Shown: piece after piece, positions 6,638 through 13,888 of the stretch | How the letters are laid out: the number at the start of each line of letters is the position of its first letter | Position numbering within the stretch: the stretch's first letter is position 1 | Source: Planctomycetota bacterium | GTDB lineage: Bacteria > Planctomycetota > MHYJ01 > JACQXL01 > JAVHLO01 | Reading direction: 5' to 3' | Length of the DNA stretch: 14,369 nt | Assembly: GCA_031082105.1 (NCBI GenBank) | Contig: JAVHLO010000041.1 | Coordinates: 1 to 14,369, forward strand | Notes under the pieces: generated by a model | Databases searched by the model: none | The model's input: the letters and a program-made list of their open reading frames with translations, nothing else | What the model was told of the DNA's origin: nothing | Translations under genes and position numbers: made by a program

Positions 6638-6644
6638 CGGCACT

Positions 6645-7427
6645 ATGTCGCTTCTGTTTGCGTTTAACACTGAGGATTCACCCATCAGAAAGCAAGGTTT
6701 CACTCTCATCGAGTTGATGATCGTCGTGGCGATACTCGCCGTTGTGATCGCCATCGCGATACCGTCGATTCTCAGGTCCCGCCTCGCCGGGAACGAGACC
6801 TCGGCCGTCGGGACGCTCCGCACGTTCTCGACGCAGGAGTTCCTGTGGCAGAAACAGGACTGTGACGGCAACCAGATAAACGACTTCTGGGTAGCCGACG
6901 TGGCGGGTCTGTACCGCGCGGTGGTTCAGCCTTCCGGGGCTGAAGCGAAGATGCTCGACCTGGCGGTTGCGAGATCGGATTGGGCTCCGGACGGAAGCGG
7001 CGACGGCGGCGGCGGGGAGTTCCCGATCGTCGCGGTGGCCTATGCGGCGGGTACGCAGTTGCCGGGCCTGTCGGCGATGAACAACCCTTCGCCGGTCCCG
7101 AAATCGGGGTACTACGTGGCGATCTTTCTGACGGATGCCAACGGCAATCCGTTTGCCTCCGATCTCGACGGCGCCGGCCAGGCGTACGAAAACAACGGCC
7201 GATTCGCGTGCATGGCCTTCCCGGACGCGTATGATTCCTCAGGCATCAACGCCTACATGGTCGACGGGACAGGGGTGATCTGGCGGATCGACGCCGCGCA
7301 AGGCGGGTACAACATGGCCACCGGCCCCGTGATACCTGCCGCGCCGGGCGGCTACGGCACCGCGCCGTTGACCGGCCAGTGGCCTTCGAACGCTCCTGCG
7401 ACCGTCGGATATGCGCAGGCGGAATGA
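6645..7427 (+). CDS. Type IV pilin, second tandem copy
   Basis: This 260-residue prepilin is a paralogue of the preceding gene. It shares the helix GFTLIELMIVVAI, NETSAVGTLRT, the DWxPDGxGDG loop, DLDGAGQAYEN, VIWRIDAA and the last residues GYAQAE. Cleavage is expected at G18/F19 with glutamate at mature position 5. It differs by a leader of 18 residues (MSLLFAFNTEDSPIRKQG), by two cysteines (C73 and C189) absent from the first copy, and by the loop DCDGNQIND in place of DPDGNGTND. The two cysteines could form a disulfide. The ATG at 6645 follows AGGAAG. The gene is 207 bases downstream of the first pilin beyond a strong hairpin, and I see no second sigma-54 promoter, so it probably depends partly on read-through. 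It may be an alternative or minor subunit. Confidence 0.9.
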   Translation: MSLLFAFNTEDSPIRKQGFTLIELMIVVAILAVVIAIAIPSILRSRLAGNETSAVGTLRTFSTQEFLWQKQDCDGNQINDFWVADVAGLYRAVVQPSGAEAKMLDLAVARSDWAPDGSGDGGGGEFPIVAVAYAAGTQLPGLSAMNNPSPVPKSGYYVAIFLTDANGNPFASDLDGAGQAYENNGRFACMAFPDAYDSSGINAYMVDGTGVIWRIDAAQGGYNMATGPVIPAAPGGYGTAPLTGQWPSNAPATVGYAQAE

Positions 7428-7453
7428 AAACATCCGGTCGGGCGTGAGATCAG

Positions 7454-7489
7454 CGCGGGCATCCCGCCCGTGGATTCCGGGCGCGCCCG
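7454..7489. terminator. Possible bidirectional terminator between convergent pilin and argF genes
   Basis: Two GC-rich symmetric elements fill the 67-base gap. CGGGC (7456-7460) pairs with GCCCG (7466-7470) around a five-base loop, extendable by two pairs. A 12-base palindrome CGGGCGCGCCCG lies at 7478-7489. No clear T-run directly follows on the plus strand; on the minus strand TTTT occurs about 20 bases beyond the first stem. Convergent gene ends favour a terminator here, but the evidence is only structural. Confidence 0.4.
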
Positions 7490-7494
7490 TCTTG

Positions 7495-8427
7495 TCACAT
7501 CAGCGACACCAGCAGCGCCTTCTGTGCGTGCAGGCGGTTCTCCGCCTGATCAAAGACCACTGAGTTCGGCCCGTCGATAGCCTCCTCAGAAATCTCCTCG
7601 CCGCGATGCGCGGGCAGGCAGTGCATGACGAGGACGTCCGGTTTGCACTTCTTCATGAGCGCGGCATTGATCTGGTAGCGGTGGAATATCTTCACCCTCG
7701 CGTCATGCTCGCTCTCCTGGCCCATACTCGCCCACACGTCCGTGTAGATGACGTCCGCCCCGCGCGCGGCCCGGGCGGGGTCGGTGGTGATCATCACGCT
7801 GGAACCGCTGGATTTTGCGAGCGCCTTGGCGCAGTCGACGGCGTCCGGCTTCGGCTCATAGCCCTTCGGCGTCCCCACGGCGACATCCATCCCGACCATC
7901 GCGGCGCCGGCCATCAGCGAATGGCAGACGTTGTTGCCGTCGCCGACGTAGGCCAGCTTCAGCCCGGCCAGGGTTCCTTTTTTTTCGAGGATCGTCTGGA
8001 GGTCGGCCAGAATCTGGCAGGGGTGCTCGAAGTCGGACAGGCCGTTGATGACGGATACGCGGCTGTTCTGCGCGAGGTCGACCACATCCTGGTGCGCGAA
8101 GACGCGCGCCATCAGGCAGTCGCAGTAGCGGGAAAGCACGTGCGCGGTGTCAGATACGGTCTCACCGCGCTTGAGCTGGATATCGTTCGAGCTCAGGAAG
8201 ATCGCAGTCCCGCCCAGTTGAGCCATCCCGGCCTCGAACGACACGCGGGTGCGCGTGGACGGTTTCTGGAAGATCATGCCGAGCACTTTGCCGGCGAGCG
8301 GCCTGCCCGCCCTGCCCGAGTAGTGCTCGAGCTTCATCGCCTTCGCCGTATCGAGAACCTGCCGGAGTTCCTCGCTCGTCAGGTCCTTCATTGCCAGGAG
8401 ATGGCGGCCCTTCATCCGTACGGACAT
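7495..8427 (-). CDS. argF: Ornithine carbamoyltransferase
   Basis: This cytoplasmic enzyme joins carbamoyl phosphate and ornithine to give citrulline, or runs backwards in the arginine deiminase pathway. The 310-residue product has the family's usual length. Carbamoyl phosphate contacts are S57-TRTR-61 and HPCQ (135-138). Ornithine-site residues are in DVWASMGQE (229-237), and HCLP is at 269-272. NGLSDFEHPCQ and the absence of aspartate transcarbamoylase features make the ornithine assignment strong. The ATG at 8427 follows AGGAG by six bases; an in-frame upstream ATG at 8460 would add eleven unsupported residues. The gene lies 174 bases after carbamate kinase, which hints at a catabolic, arcB-like role, but the sequence alone cannot separate argF from arcB. 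No arginine deiminase or argininosuccinate genes are in the window. Confidence 0.95.
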   Translation of the reverse strand: MSVRMKGRHLLAMKDLTSEELRQVLDTAKAMKLEHYSGRAGRPLAGKVLGMIFQKPSTRTRVSFEAGMAQLGGTAIFLSSNDIQLKRGETVSDTAHVLSRYCDCLMARVFAHQDVVDLAQNSRVSVINGLSDFEHPCQILADLQTILEKKGTLAGLKLAYVGDGNNVCHSLMAGAAMVGMDVAVGTPKGYEPKPDAVDCAKALAKSSGSSVMITTDPARAARGADVIYTDVWASMGQESEHDARVKIFHRYQINAALMKKCKPDVLVMHCLPAHRGEEISEEAIDGPNSVVFDQAENRLHAQKALLVSLM

Positions 8428-8475
8428 GTGTTTGCTCCTATCGGACAGGTTGAGAGACAACCGAACAGCTGATCC

Positions 8476-8558
8476 GGATTCCCGCTTGCGCGGGAATGAC
8501 AGTCCCTGCCGCTCTCAACGGCGGCATTCGCATGTCATTCCCGCGCAAGCGGGAATCC
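8476..8558. repeat. Perfect 26-bp inverted repeat between arcC and argF
   Basis: Bases 8476-8501 (starting GGATTCCCGCTTGCGC) are the exact reverse complement of 8533-8558 (ending GCAAGCGGGAATCC), with a 31-base spacer. Each arm itself contains a smaller palindrome, CCCGC...GCGGG. The motif of the type TCATTCCCGCGCAAGCGGGAATCC is one I recognise as a dispersed intergenic repeat in many bacterial genomes. In the transcript it would fold into a very stable hairpin between the two coding regions and could uncouple their expression. No target-site duplication is obvious. Confidence 0.85.
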
Positions 8559-8601
8559 AGTACAAGTCCTTTCCAGAGGCGGCATCTTTCTCTACGAGAG
8601 G

Positions 8602-9591
8602 TCAGAAGAGCTCCGTCTTTCGCGCCTGCACGGCATCGGGCACGATCCGCGTGCCTTCCTTGTTCTCCATCGCGGATGCAAGGCTCTCCGCGGAAGTTAT
8701 GAGCGCCTCGCGACTGCTTGCCGCGACGAAGTCTATGGCCGCCTCGATCTTCGGCGCCATGCTCCCCACACCGAACTGCTTCTCTTCGGAGTATTTGCGC
8801 GCCTCGGTCAGCGTCATCTGTCTGACCGGCGTCTGATCCGGTTTCCCGTAGTTCAGGAAGACGCAGGGCACCTCCGTTAGGATGATGAAGTGGTCGGTCT
8901 CCATTTCCCTCGCGAGCACCGCGGAGGCGGCGTCCTTGTCGACGACGGCCTCGATGCCTTCATATTCCGAATTCTCTTTCTTCCAGATCGGGATACCGCC
9001 GCCGCCGACCGCGATGACGATATGGCCCGCCTGCGCAAGGTCGCGGATCATGTATCTCTGGATGACCTTCAACGGCTTCGGAGAGGGGACGACTCTGCGG
9101 AAACCGCGGTCGCTGTCTTCGATCATCGCCCATTTCTTTTCGAGCATCAACTCGGTCGCGCGCCGCTGGTCGAAGAACGGCCCCACCGGCTTTGTCGGTT
9201 TCTTGAAAGCTGGGTCGTTCTTGTCGACGACGACCTGCGTGATCATCGTGACCACATACCGTCTAATGCCTGCTGCGCGGAGGTGGTTGAGCATGGCCTG
9301 CTGGATGATGTAGCCGATCGATCCCTGTGAATCGGCCACGCAGACGTCAAGCGGCATCACGGGCAGCATATTGGCGGCCGCCTCGTTCTTGAGGAGGATA
9401 TTGCCGACCTGTGGCCCGTTTCCGTGCGTTATGACAAGGTTGAACCCCTGCCGCACAAGGCACATGAGATGTCCGCAGGTTTCCGCGGCCGTGTGCTCCT
9501 GTTCGCTAATGGTGCCTTGTTGTCCTCTTTTCAGCAGGGCGTTGCCGCCGAGGGCGACGAGCAGGAGTTTTTTTCTGTATCGCGTGGGCAT
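8602..9591 (-). CDS. arcC: Carbamate kinase
   Basis: Carbamate kinase interconverts carbamoyl phosphate plus ADP with carbamate plus ATP; catabolically it yields ATP. The 329-residue product carries VALGGNALL (12-20), ITHGNGPQVGN (54-64), AVGGGGIPI (194-202), VVDKDAASAVLA (217-228) and FGVGSMAPKIEAA (273-285), which are the diagnostic amino-acid-kinase and carbamate kinase blocks. The ATG at 9591 follows GGAGG by four bases and places the ALGGNAL block where the family has it; the frame is open further upstream, but that sequence belongs to the overlapping neighbour. The first 86 bases overlap the 3' end of the acyl-CoA synthetase-like gene, so translation may be coupled. Downstream is ornithine carbamoyltransferase. 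The pair suggests citrulline or carbamoyl phosphate breakdown for energy. Confidence 0.94.
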   Translation of the reverse strand: MPTRYRKKLLLVALGGNALLKRGQQGTISEQEHTAAETCGHLMCLVRQGFNLVITHGNGPQVGNILLKNEAAANMLPVMPLDVCVADSQGSIGYIIQQAMLNHLRAAGIRRYVVTMITQVVVDKNDPAFKKPTKPVGPFFDQRRATELMLEKKWAMIEDSDRGFRRVVPSPKPLKVIQRYMIRDLAQAGHIVIAVGGGGIPIWKKENSEYEGIEAVVDKDAASAVLAREMETDHFIILTEVPCVFLNYGKPDQTPVRQMTLTEARKYSEEKQFGVGSMAPKIEAAIDFVAASSREALITSAESLASAMENKEGTRIVPDAVQARKTELF

Positions 9592-11728
9592 CCTGCCTCC
9601 ATGTTTTGCCGGAGAAGACCATCCCTTCTTCGTGTCTGACTCCGAGTTCCGTGATTTCGAAGCCCGCCATATCCTGTGTCTGGAAGAACATTTGCGCCAG
9701 CCGGGTAAGCAGTTCAGCGAGCCGCGCAGCGCGTCCGGCGGTACGTGGCCGCGTGTCGAGGTCGAGAAGAGGCGCGACCATCGATTCCGCGTCAACTTTT
9801 CCGAACGGGCAGACGCGGGCCTGTATTTCGCCGGATCGCGGGGTCACGGATAGAACGGGGCCGAACACCTTGTCCCGCCATCCGCAGACGGTTGCGGGCA
9901 GCACGAAATCCGCGCCCTCTTCGGCGAGCAGGAGGACTGAGCTGCGCCTGGTCTTGATTTCCATGAACGCGCTCAGAATATCGTGGCGCGACCGGAGGTC
10001 GGCCGGTCCGGAAGGCTGCGGTTCGGTCGGGCGGCAGCAGCCCCGACCGGGCTCGATCTGCGCGATCCGTATCGGGAAGCCGGTCCGCCTTGCGAACACC
10101 GCGGCGGCCTGCGAGTCCTTCACGAGCGCCCTCTGTGCGACGCGGATCGAGAACCGGCCGAACGCGGCGGCTGCCCACTCCGAACAGATGCACGCGTCTC
10201 TCAGTCCGGGAGCGCCTGCTGCATGGCGTGCGGGCTTCGGTCGCGGCGCGCGACGGCCCTCGCCGCGTGACCCCGAGAATCTGCATTCGCCGCTCAGCGT
10301 CACGATGTCTGCAGTGTCAGCGCGGCCCGGTTCGGGCGTCGAACCGATCCCCTTCCTTCGAAGGATTTCGAGCAACCTCCCGTGGTCACGCAGGAAGCCG
10401 AAGGCCCACGCGGCGCTGCCGGGCGACCCGAACAGCGGTACTGCGCTGCCGGAGGGGCCGGAGTCTCCCAAGGGAGAACGCTGCAGATACGCCATCACCG
10501 GCTTGCCGGTTGTCGAACGAACCGACGCCAACGTCCCTGATGTCGGTTCGACAATGCCGGCCGTATCGACGAAAATCAGGCCTCCGACAGTCTCTTCGCG
10601 TGCAAGCTGTACGAGTATCTCCTCGAGTTCCTGCTGTTGAATCGACGGGCCGAGCGTCACGAACCCGTTGGAGAGCGTGGCTCGTTTGCTCATGCGGTCG
10701 GCCAGCCTCTTTGTGAGCGCGGCGAGGGCCACGCGGCCGGTCCGGAGCCGCCCGAGAAGCAGGTTCTCCAACCCATCCTGGGTCGAGACGACCAACGCCT
10801 TGTCCGAAGTCGGGAGGAAATGTGAGGAGTGAGCGAGAACGGTAGCCGCGTCACCCAGGGTCGCGAGATCCTCGACCACGAGCGCGCCGCACTGTCTGAC
10901 GGCTGTCTCGGTGACGTCGGGCAGCTTGGCGCCGCAGTGGAGCGCGGGGCCGAGCCGTTGGCCCGCGTAGTGGCCCTTCGCGACCAGCGCGACCACGACC
11001 TTGCGCATCGCAAGGGCGGACAGCGAGCCAACGAATCGGCGACCGTCCGCGACCCGATCCGGCAGCAACACGACAAGTTCTGTCTTTTCGTCGCTTCCAA
11101 GCCGTTCTGCGAAGGTCTCGATCGACTGCCCGCGCGCTTGACCGACATCGATCACCCTGGAAATGCCCAAGCCGCGCTTCCTGACTTCTTCAAGCGCCGC
11201 CGCGAGGAGACCAGCCCCGGAACCGAGGATCGCCACGTTGCCGGGCCGAAGAGTGCTGATACGCGTCCCCCATATGCGAAGCGATGACGAAGGGTTGATG
11301 ATGCCGCCGCTGCCCGGACCGATAAGGACGGCCCCGGCGGCGCTCAAGATCTCGATCGTCTGGGTCAATGGGTCGTGATCAGCCGCGCGTTTCTGTTCGC
11401 CTGAATCCGGCGAGGGGGGCGACTCGCCCATCCACACGACGTTTCTCTGTGCGCCGCGAGGCCTCCAGCCTTTCAACAACACCGGCACCGCCTTGCCGGG
11501 CACGCCGGCGATCACGACGGTGTCGATCTCGGGCGAGACCGATTCGAGCGACCTGATGATGGTCTTGCCGAGCACGATCTCGCCGCCGCTGGAGACGGGC
11601 TGAACAGTGCCTGCGTAGCCGCCATCGATCAGGTTCGCAAGAACGCGATAGGCAAACGTGCCGGAAAAAGCAAAATCGCCGCAAACTGCGATTCCACGCG
11701 GTTCAAACAGAGATCCGATTGTGCTCAC
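9506..11728 (-). CDS. Divergent ADP-forming acyl-CoA synthetase-like protein (fused alpha and beta parts)
   Basis: The family converts acyl-CoA, ADP and phosphate to acid, CoA and ATP through a phosphohistidine. Numbered from an ATG at 11743 (745 residues), I see a CoA-binding Rossmann domain (about 10-145), two succinyl-CoA ligase-like domains (about 165-460, ending VPLFGSPGSAAWAFGFLRDHGR) and a reduced ATP-grasp domain (about 510-715). ALHCGA at 267-272 aligns by eye with the SHTGA active site, so H269 may be the phosphohistidine. The ATP-grasp part is eroded: the usual lysine in FPVVLK reads FPIRIA, the HKSDVGGV block is gone, and the glycine-rich FGLGG after FGPV is SVTPRSGE. The last 28 residues are basic and overlap arcC. 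GTG at 11728 is favoured because GGAGAG precedes it; the ATG at 11743 has no such site. It may be inactive, regulatory, or act on an unusual substrate. An FdrA-like carbamoyl role is conceivable given the neighbours. Confidence 0.72.
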   Translation of the reverse strand: MSTIGSLFEPRGIAVCGDFAFSGTFAYRVLANLIDGGYAGTVQPVSSGGEIVLGKTIIRSLESVSPEIDTVVIAGVPGKAVPVLLKGWRPRGAQRNVVWMGESPPSPDSGEQKRAADHDPLTQTIEILSAAGAVLIGPGSGGIINPSSSLRIWGTRISTLRPGNVAILGSGAGLLAAALEEVRKRGLGISRVIDVGQARGQSIETFAERLGSDEKTELVVLLPDRVADGRRFVGSLSALAMRKVVVALVAKGHYAGQRLGPALHCGAKLPDVTETAVRQCGALVVEDLATLGDAATVLAHSSHFLPTSDKALVVSTQDGLENLLLGRLRTGRVALAALTKRLADRMSKRATLSNGFVTLGPSIQQQELEEILVQLAREETVGGLIFVDTAGIVEPTSGTLASVRSTTGKPVMAYLQRSPLGDSGPSGSAVPLFGSPGSAAWAFGFLRDHGRLLEILRRKGIGSTPEPGRADTADIVTLSGECRFSGSRGEGRRAPRPKPARHAAGAPGLRDACICSEWAAAAFGRFSIRVAQRALVKDSQAAAVFARRTGFPIRIAQIEPGRGCCRPTEPQPSGPADLRSRHDILSAFMEIKTRRSSVLLLAEEGADFVLPATVCGWRDKVFGPVLSVTPRSGEIQARVCPFGKVDAESMVAPLLDLDTRPRTAGRAARLAELLTRLAQMFFQTQDMAGFEITELGVRHEEGMVFSGKTWRQDAHAIQKKTPARRPRRQRPAEKRTTRHH

Positions 11729-11861
11729 GGGCGCGCTCTCCATTCATAGTAATATGGCCTTCGTGCCAAACACGCAGACACCATGCCCGCGGCGGCTCGA
11801 CCTTGCCTAGCTATCTTTCATACTTTCTTCCGAATCCACAGTACGACGGTTGTCCGCGAGA

Positions 11862-13004
11862 CTACGCTGAAACATCCGGACGGCCGTCCGGCTTGTCGCA
11901 TCCCGCAGCTGGCCGCTTGTCGCCGTATACCGGCGCCTTGTCGAGCAGGACGCCGAGAAGCACAAGCAGGAGAATGCTGCCGGCGACGACCGTCAGATAC
12001 TGCGTCCTTGTCGTGCCCAGGGACGAGACGTAGCATGCAACGCCGCCGGAGACGGCGGCCATGAAATACACCGTGAGCCGCGCCTCCCACTGCGTGAATC
12101 CGAGCGCCATCAGTCGGTGTACGAGATGGTCGCGACCACAGTAAGTGATCGCCGCGCCGACCGACTTGACGACGCCGTTCTTGTACCGCAGCACCGTGGA
12201 CAGAACGATGTCGTACAAAGGCACGGTCAATATGCAGCACGGGACAAGGAACGACCGAACCGGATCGTTCTTCGACCATCCGCCCATGGCCGCCATTGAC
12301 GCCAGGAGGAAACCGAGCAGAAAGCTGCCGCTGTCCCCAAGGAATATCCTGGCCCTGCTGATGTTGTAGCGCAGGAAACCCAGGCAGCCCCCGAGCACCG
12401 CGATGCTGGCATAGGAGACCCAGCGCTGGTATGCGCGCCAGTTCGGGGTGTCCGAAAGCCTGAAATTGTTCCACGCGATCAGGAACGTGAAGAAGGCCGC
12501 GATGGCCGCCACTCCCGCGGCCATGCCGTCCATGTTGTCGAGACTGTTCATTGCGCTTGTGACGCCCACAAGCCAGAGGAGCGTGAGGATGATGTTCAGG
12601 ACGAACAGATCTTGCGGGAAGATGTCCACTATCACCCCGAATCTCGACAGGACATACGTGGCGCTCAGCAGCACTATCAACTTGACGATCGCCGAAATCG
12701 GCCTGAAGTCGTCCAAGATCCCCAGGATGGTCACGAAGAGCCCGCCCGCGATGATGCCGAACAGAGGCATGTTCGACTGGATGCTCGTGAACCTCAATAT
12801 CGAGAACAGCGATATCGCGAAGGCCATGTATATCCCCACTCCGCCGAGAAACGAAACCGGCTCCTTGTGGATCTTGTAGCTGTGCGGCTTGTCGACGGCT
12901 CCCAGGGCGGGAGATACGGCTATGAGCACCGGCGTCAGAATGTCCGCCAGGAACCACGCGAACACGAAGATGATAATCTGTGGATAGTTGAATTTTGGAA
13001 TCAT
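11862..13004 (-). CDS. WecA/MraY-type polyprenyl-phosphate glycosyl-1-phosphate transferase
   Basis: This integral membrane enzyme transfers a sugar-1-phosphate, probably N-acetylglucosamine-1-phosphate, from a UDP-sugar to undecaprenyl phosphate, starting a surface polysaccharide. About 380 residues form roughly ten membrane helices. Diagnostic cytoplasmic motifs are GILDD (96-100, the metal-binding aspartates), NSLDNMDG (154-161), FLGDSGS (222-228) and the basic HLVHR with H294 and H297. That last motif fits the WecA/TagO branch better than MraY. A GTG at 13007 directly precedes the ATG at 13004; neither has an evident ribosome binding site. WbqC is 50 bases upstream and the synthetase-like gene 118 bases downstream. 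The sugar specificity cannot be told from the sequence. Confidence 0.9.
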   Translation of the reverse strand: MIPKFNYPQIIIFVFAWFLADILTPVLIAVSPALGAVDKPHSYKIHKEPVSFLGGVGIYMAFAISLFSILRFTSIQSNMPLFGIIAGGLFVTILGILDDFRPISAIVKLIVLLSATYVLSRFGVIVDIFPQDLFVLNIILTLLWLVGVTSAMNSLDNMDGMAAGVAAIAAFFTFLIAWNNFRLSDTPNWRAYQRWVSYASIAVLGGCLGFLRYNISRARIFLGDSGSFLLGFLLASMAAMGGWSKNDPVRSFLVPCCILTVPLYDIVLSTVLRYKNGVVKSVGAAITYCGRDHLVHRLMALGFTQWEARLTVYFMAAVSGGVACYVSSLGTTRTQYLTVVAGSILLLVLLGVLLDKAPVYGDKRPAAGCDKPDGRPDVSA

Positions 13005-13057
13005 CACCGTTCAGCGAAGAAGACTTCAGAGAATCGGCGCTCGTTCGCCCTGCAGCG

Positions 13058-13831
13058 TCAGGGATCCTGATCGTCTACCATACAAGTGTCTTGCTTCTCT
13101 TCACCCGCCATTCCCGGCGACAGGGCCGTGGCGGGCGTCAGCATGGTTGTCCTGCTTCCTGGGCCTTCGTTCATGAGCAGGTCCAAAATGGACAGATTCG
13201 GCACAAACTTGTCGGCATAGACCTGCCGGTACACGGGGTGCGCGAACTGCTGATATTCCAGCCTGACGCCGGCCGCGGCGAATGCCGATTCGTCGAGGTA
13301 ATCCCTCCCGTGCATGCCGGAGACATAGGTCGTCGCACCGGTTTTTCGACAGAGGTCGACGACGAGCCCCGTCCCCTTGCCGGTTATTCCGAGCTCCGAT
13401 CCCACGAGCACTTTCACCTGCAGATCGAGCAGGTCGATTATCCCCCGGATCAAGGTCGTCGTCAGGTCGGAGAGCGTCTCCCATTTCTTCTCCAGGATAG
13501 ACCGGAAGAAACGCATGTACAGGTCGAAATAGGGCGCCTTGCGGTAGTGCCACTCGATCGACTTCAGGTGTTTCCTCTGCCAGGCCAGCCCGTTGTCGAT
13601 CTTTGTCTCTCCGATCGACTGCGAGAACTTCCCCTTCGTCAACACGGGCACGGTCAGCCACGACCACCCTTCAGGCGCGTCCGTCCGGATTCTGTTCCTG
13701 TGAATCCAACCGAAGGGCCCGCGCTTGACGAACTGCGTATTGTCGACGATGACGTAGACATCAGCCGTAGCGATCTTGTGAAAAAAGCCTATGTAAGGCA
13801 GATAGTTCGGCTGATGTCCGGTAACGCGCAT
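13058..13831 (-). CDS. WbqC-family protein
   Basis: This 257-residue protein starts with the family hallmark HQPNYLPYIGFFHKI (6-20) and VYVIVDNTQFVKRG (25-38), continues with HRNRIRT and a middle KHL...HYRKAPYF block, and has GRDYLDESAFAAAGVRLEYQQFAHP (175-199) before PNLSILDLLMNEGP. WbqC proteins occur in O-antigen, capsule and other glycan clusters; their catalytic role is not established, though acyl or sugar transfer has been suggested. No signal peptide or membrane segment is seen, so it is cytoplasmic. The ATG at 13831 follows GGGGAT. It lies between apt (57 bases) and the WecA-like gene (50 bases), which fits a surface glycan pathway. The final 25 residues are poorly structured. Confidence 0.9.
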   Translation of the reverse strand: MRVTGHQPNYLPYIGFFHKIATADVYVIVDNTQFVKRGPFGWIHRNRIRTDAPEGWSWLTVPVLTKGKFSQSIGETKIDNGLAWQRKHLKSIEWHYRKAPYFDLYMRFFRSILEKKWETLSDLTTTLIRGIIDLLDLQVKVLVGSELGITGKGTGLVVDLCRKTGATTYVSGMHGRDYLDESAFAAAGVRLEYQQFAHPVYRQVYADKFVPNLSILDLLMNEGPGSRTTMLTPATALSPGMAGEEKQDTCMVDDQDP

Positions 13832-13888
13832 GGAATCCCCGATGACCCCTATTGCACCACGACAAGCGAGGGCGTTGTTCCGCTGAAT

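Noticed and set aside
6438..6644. A second sigma-54 promoter ahead of the second pilin
   Set aside because: No GG-N10-GC element with flanking consensus bases was found in this gap.
5603..6871. Two similar minus-strand frames opposite the 5' ends of the pilin genes
   Set aside because: Their mutual similarity is just the reflection of the duplicated pilin N-terminal sequence on the other strand.
5673..7427. Conductive-pilin (nanowire) interpretation
   Set aside because: The pilins are long with large globular domains, unlike the short aromatic-rich pilins for which conductivity was proposed; nothing in the sequence supports the idea.
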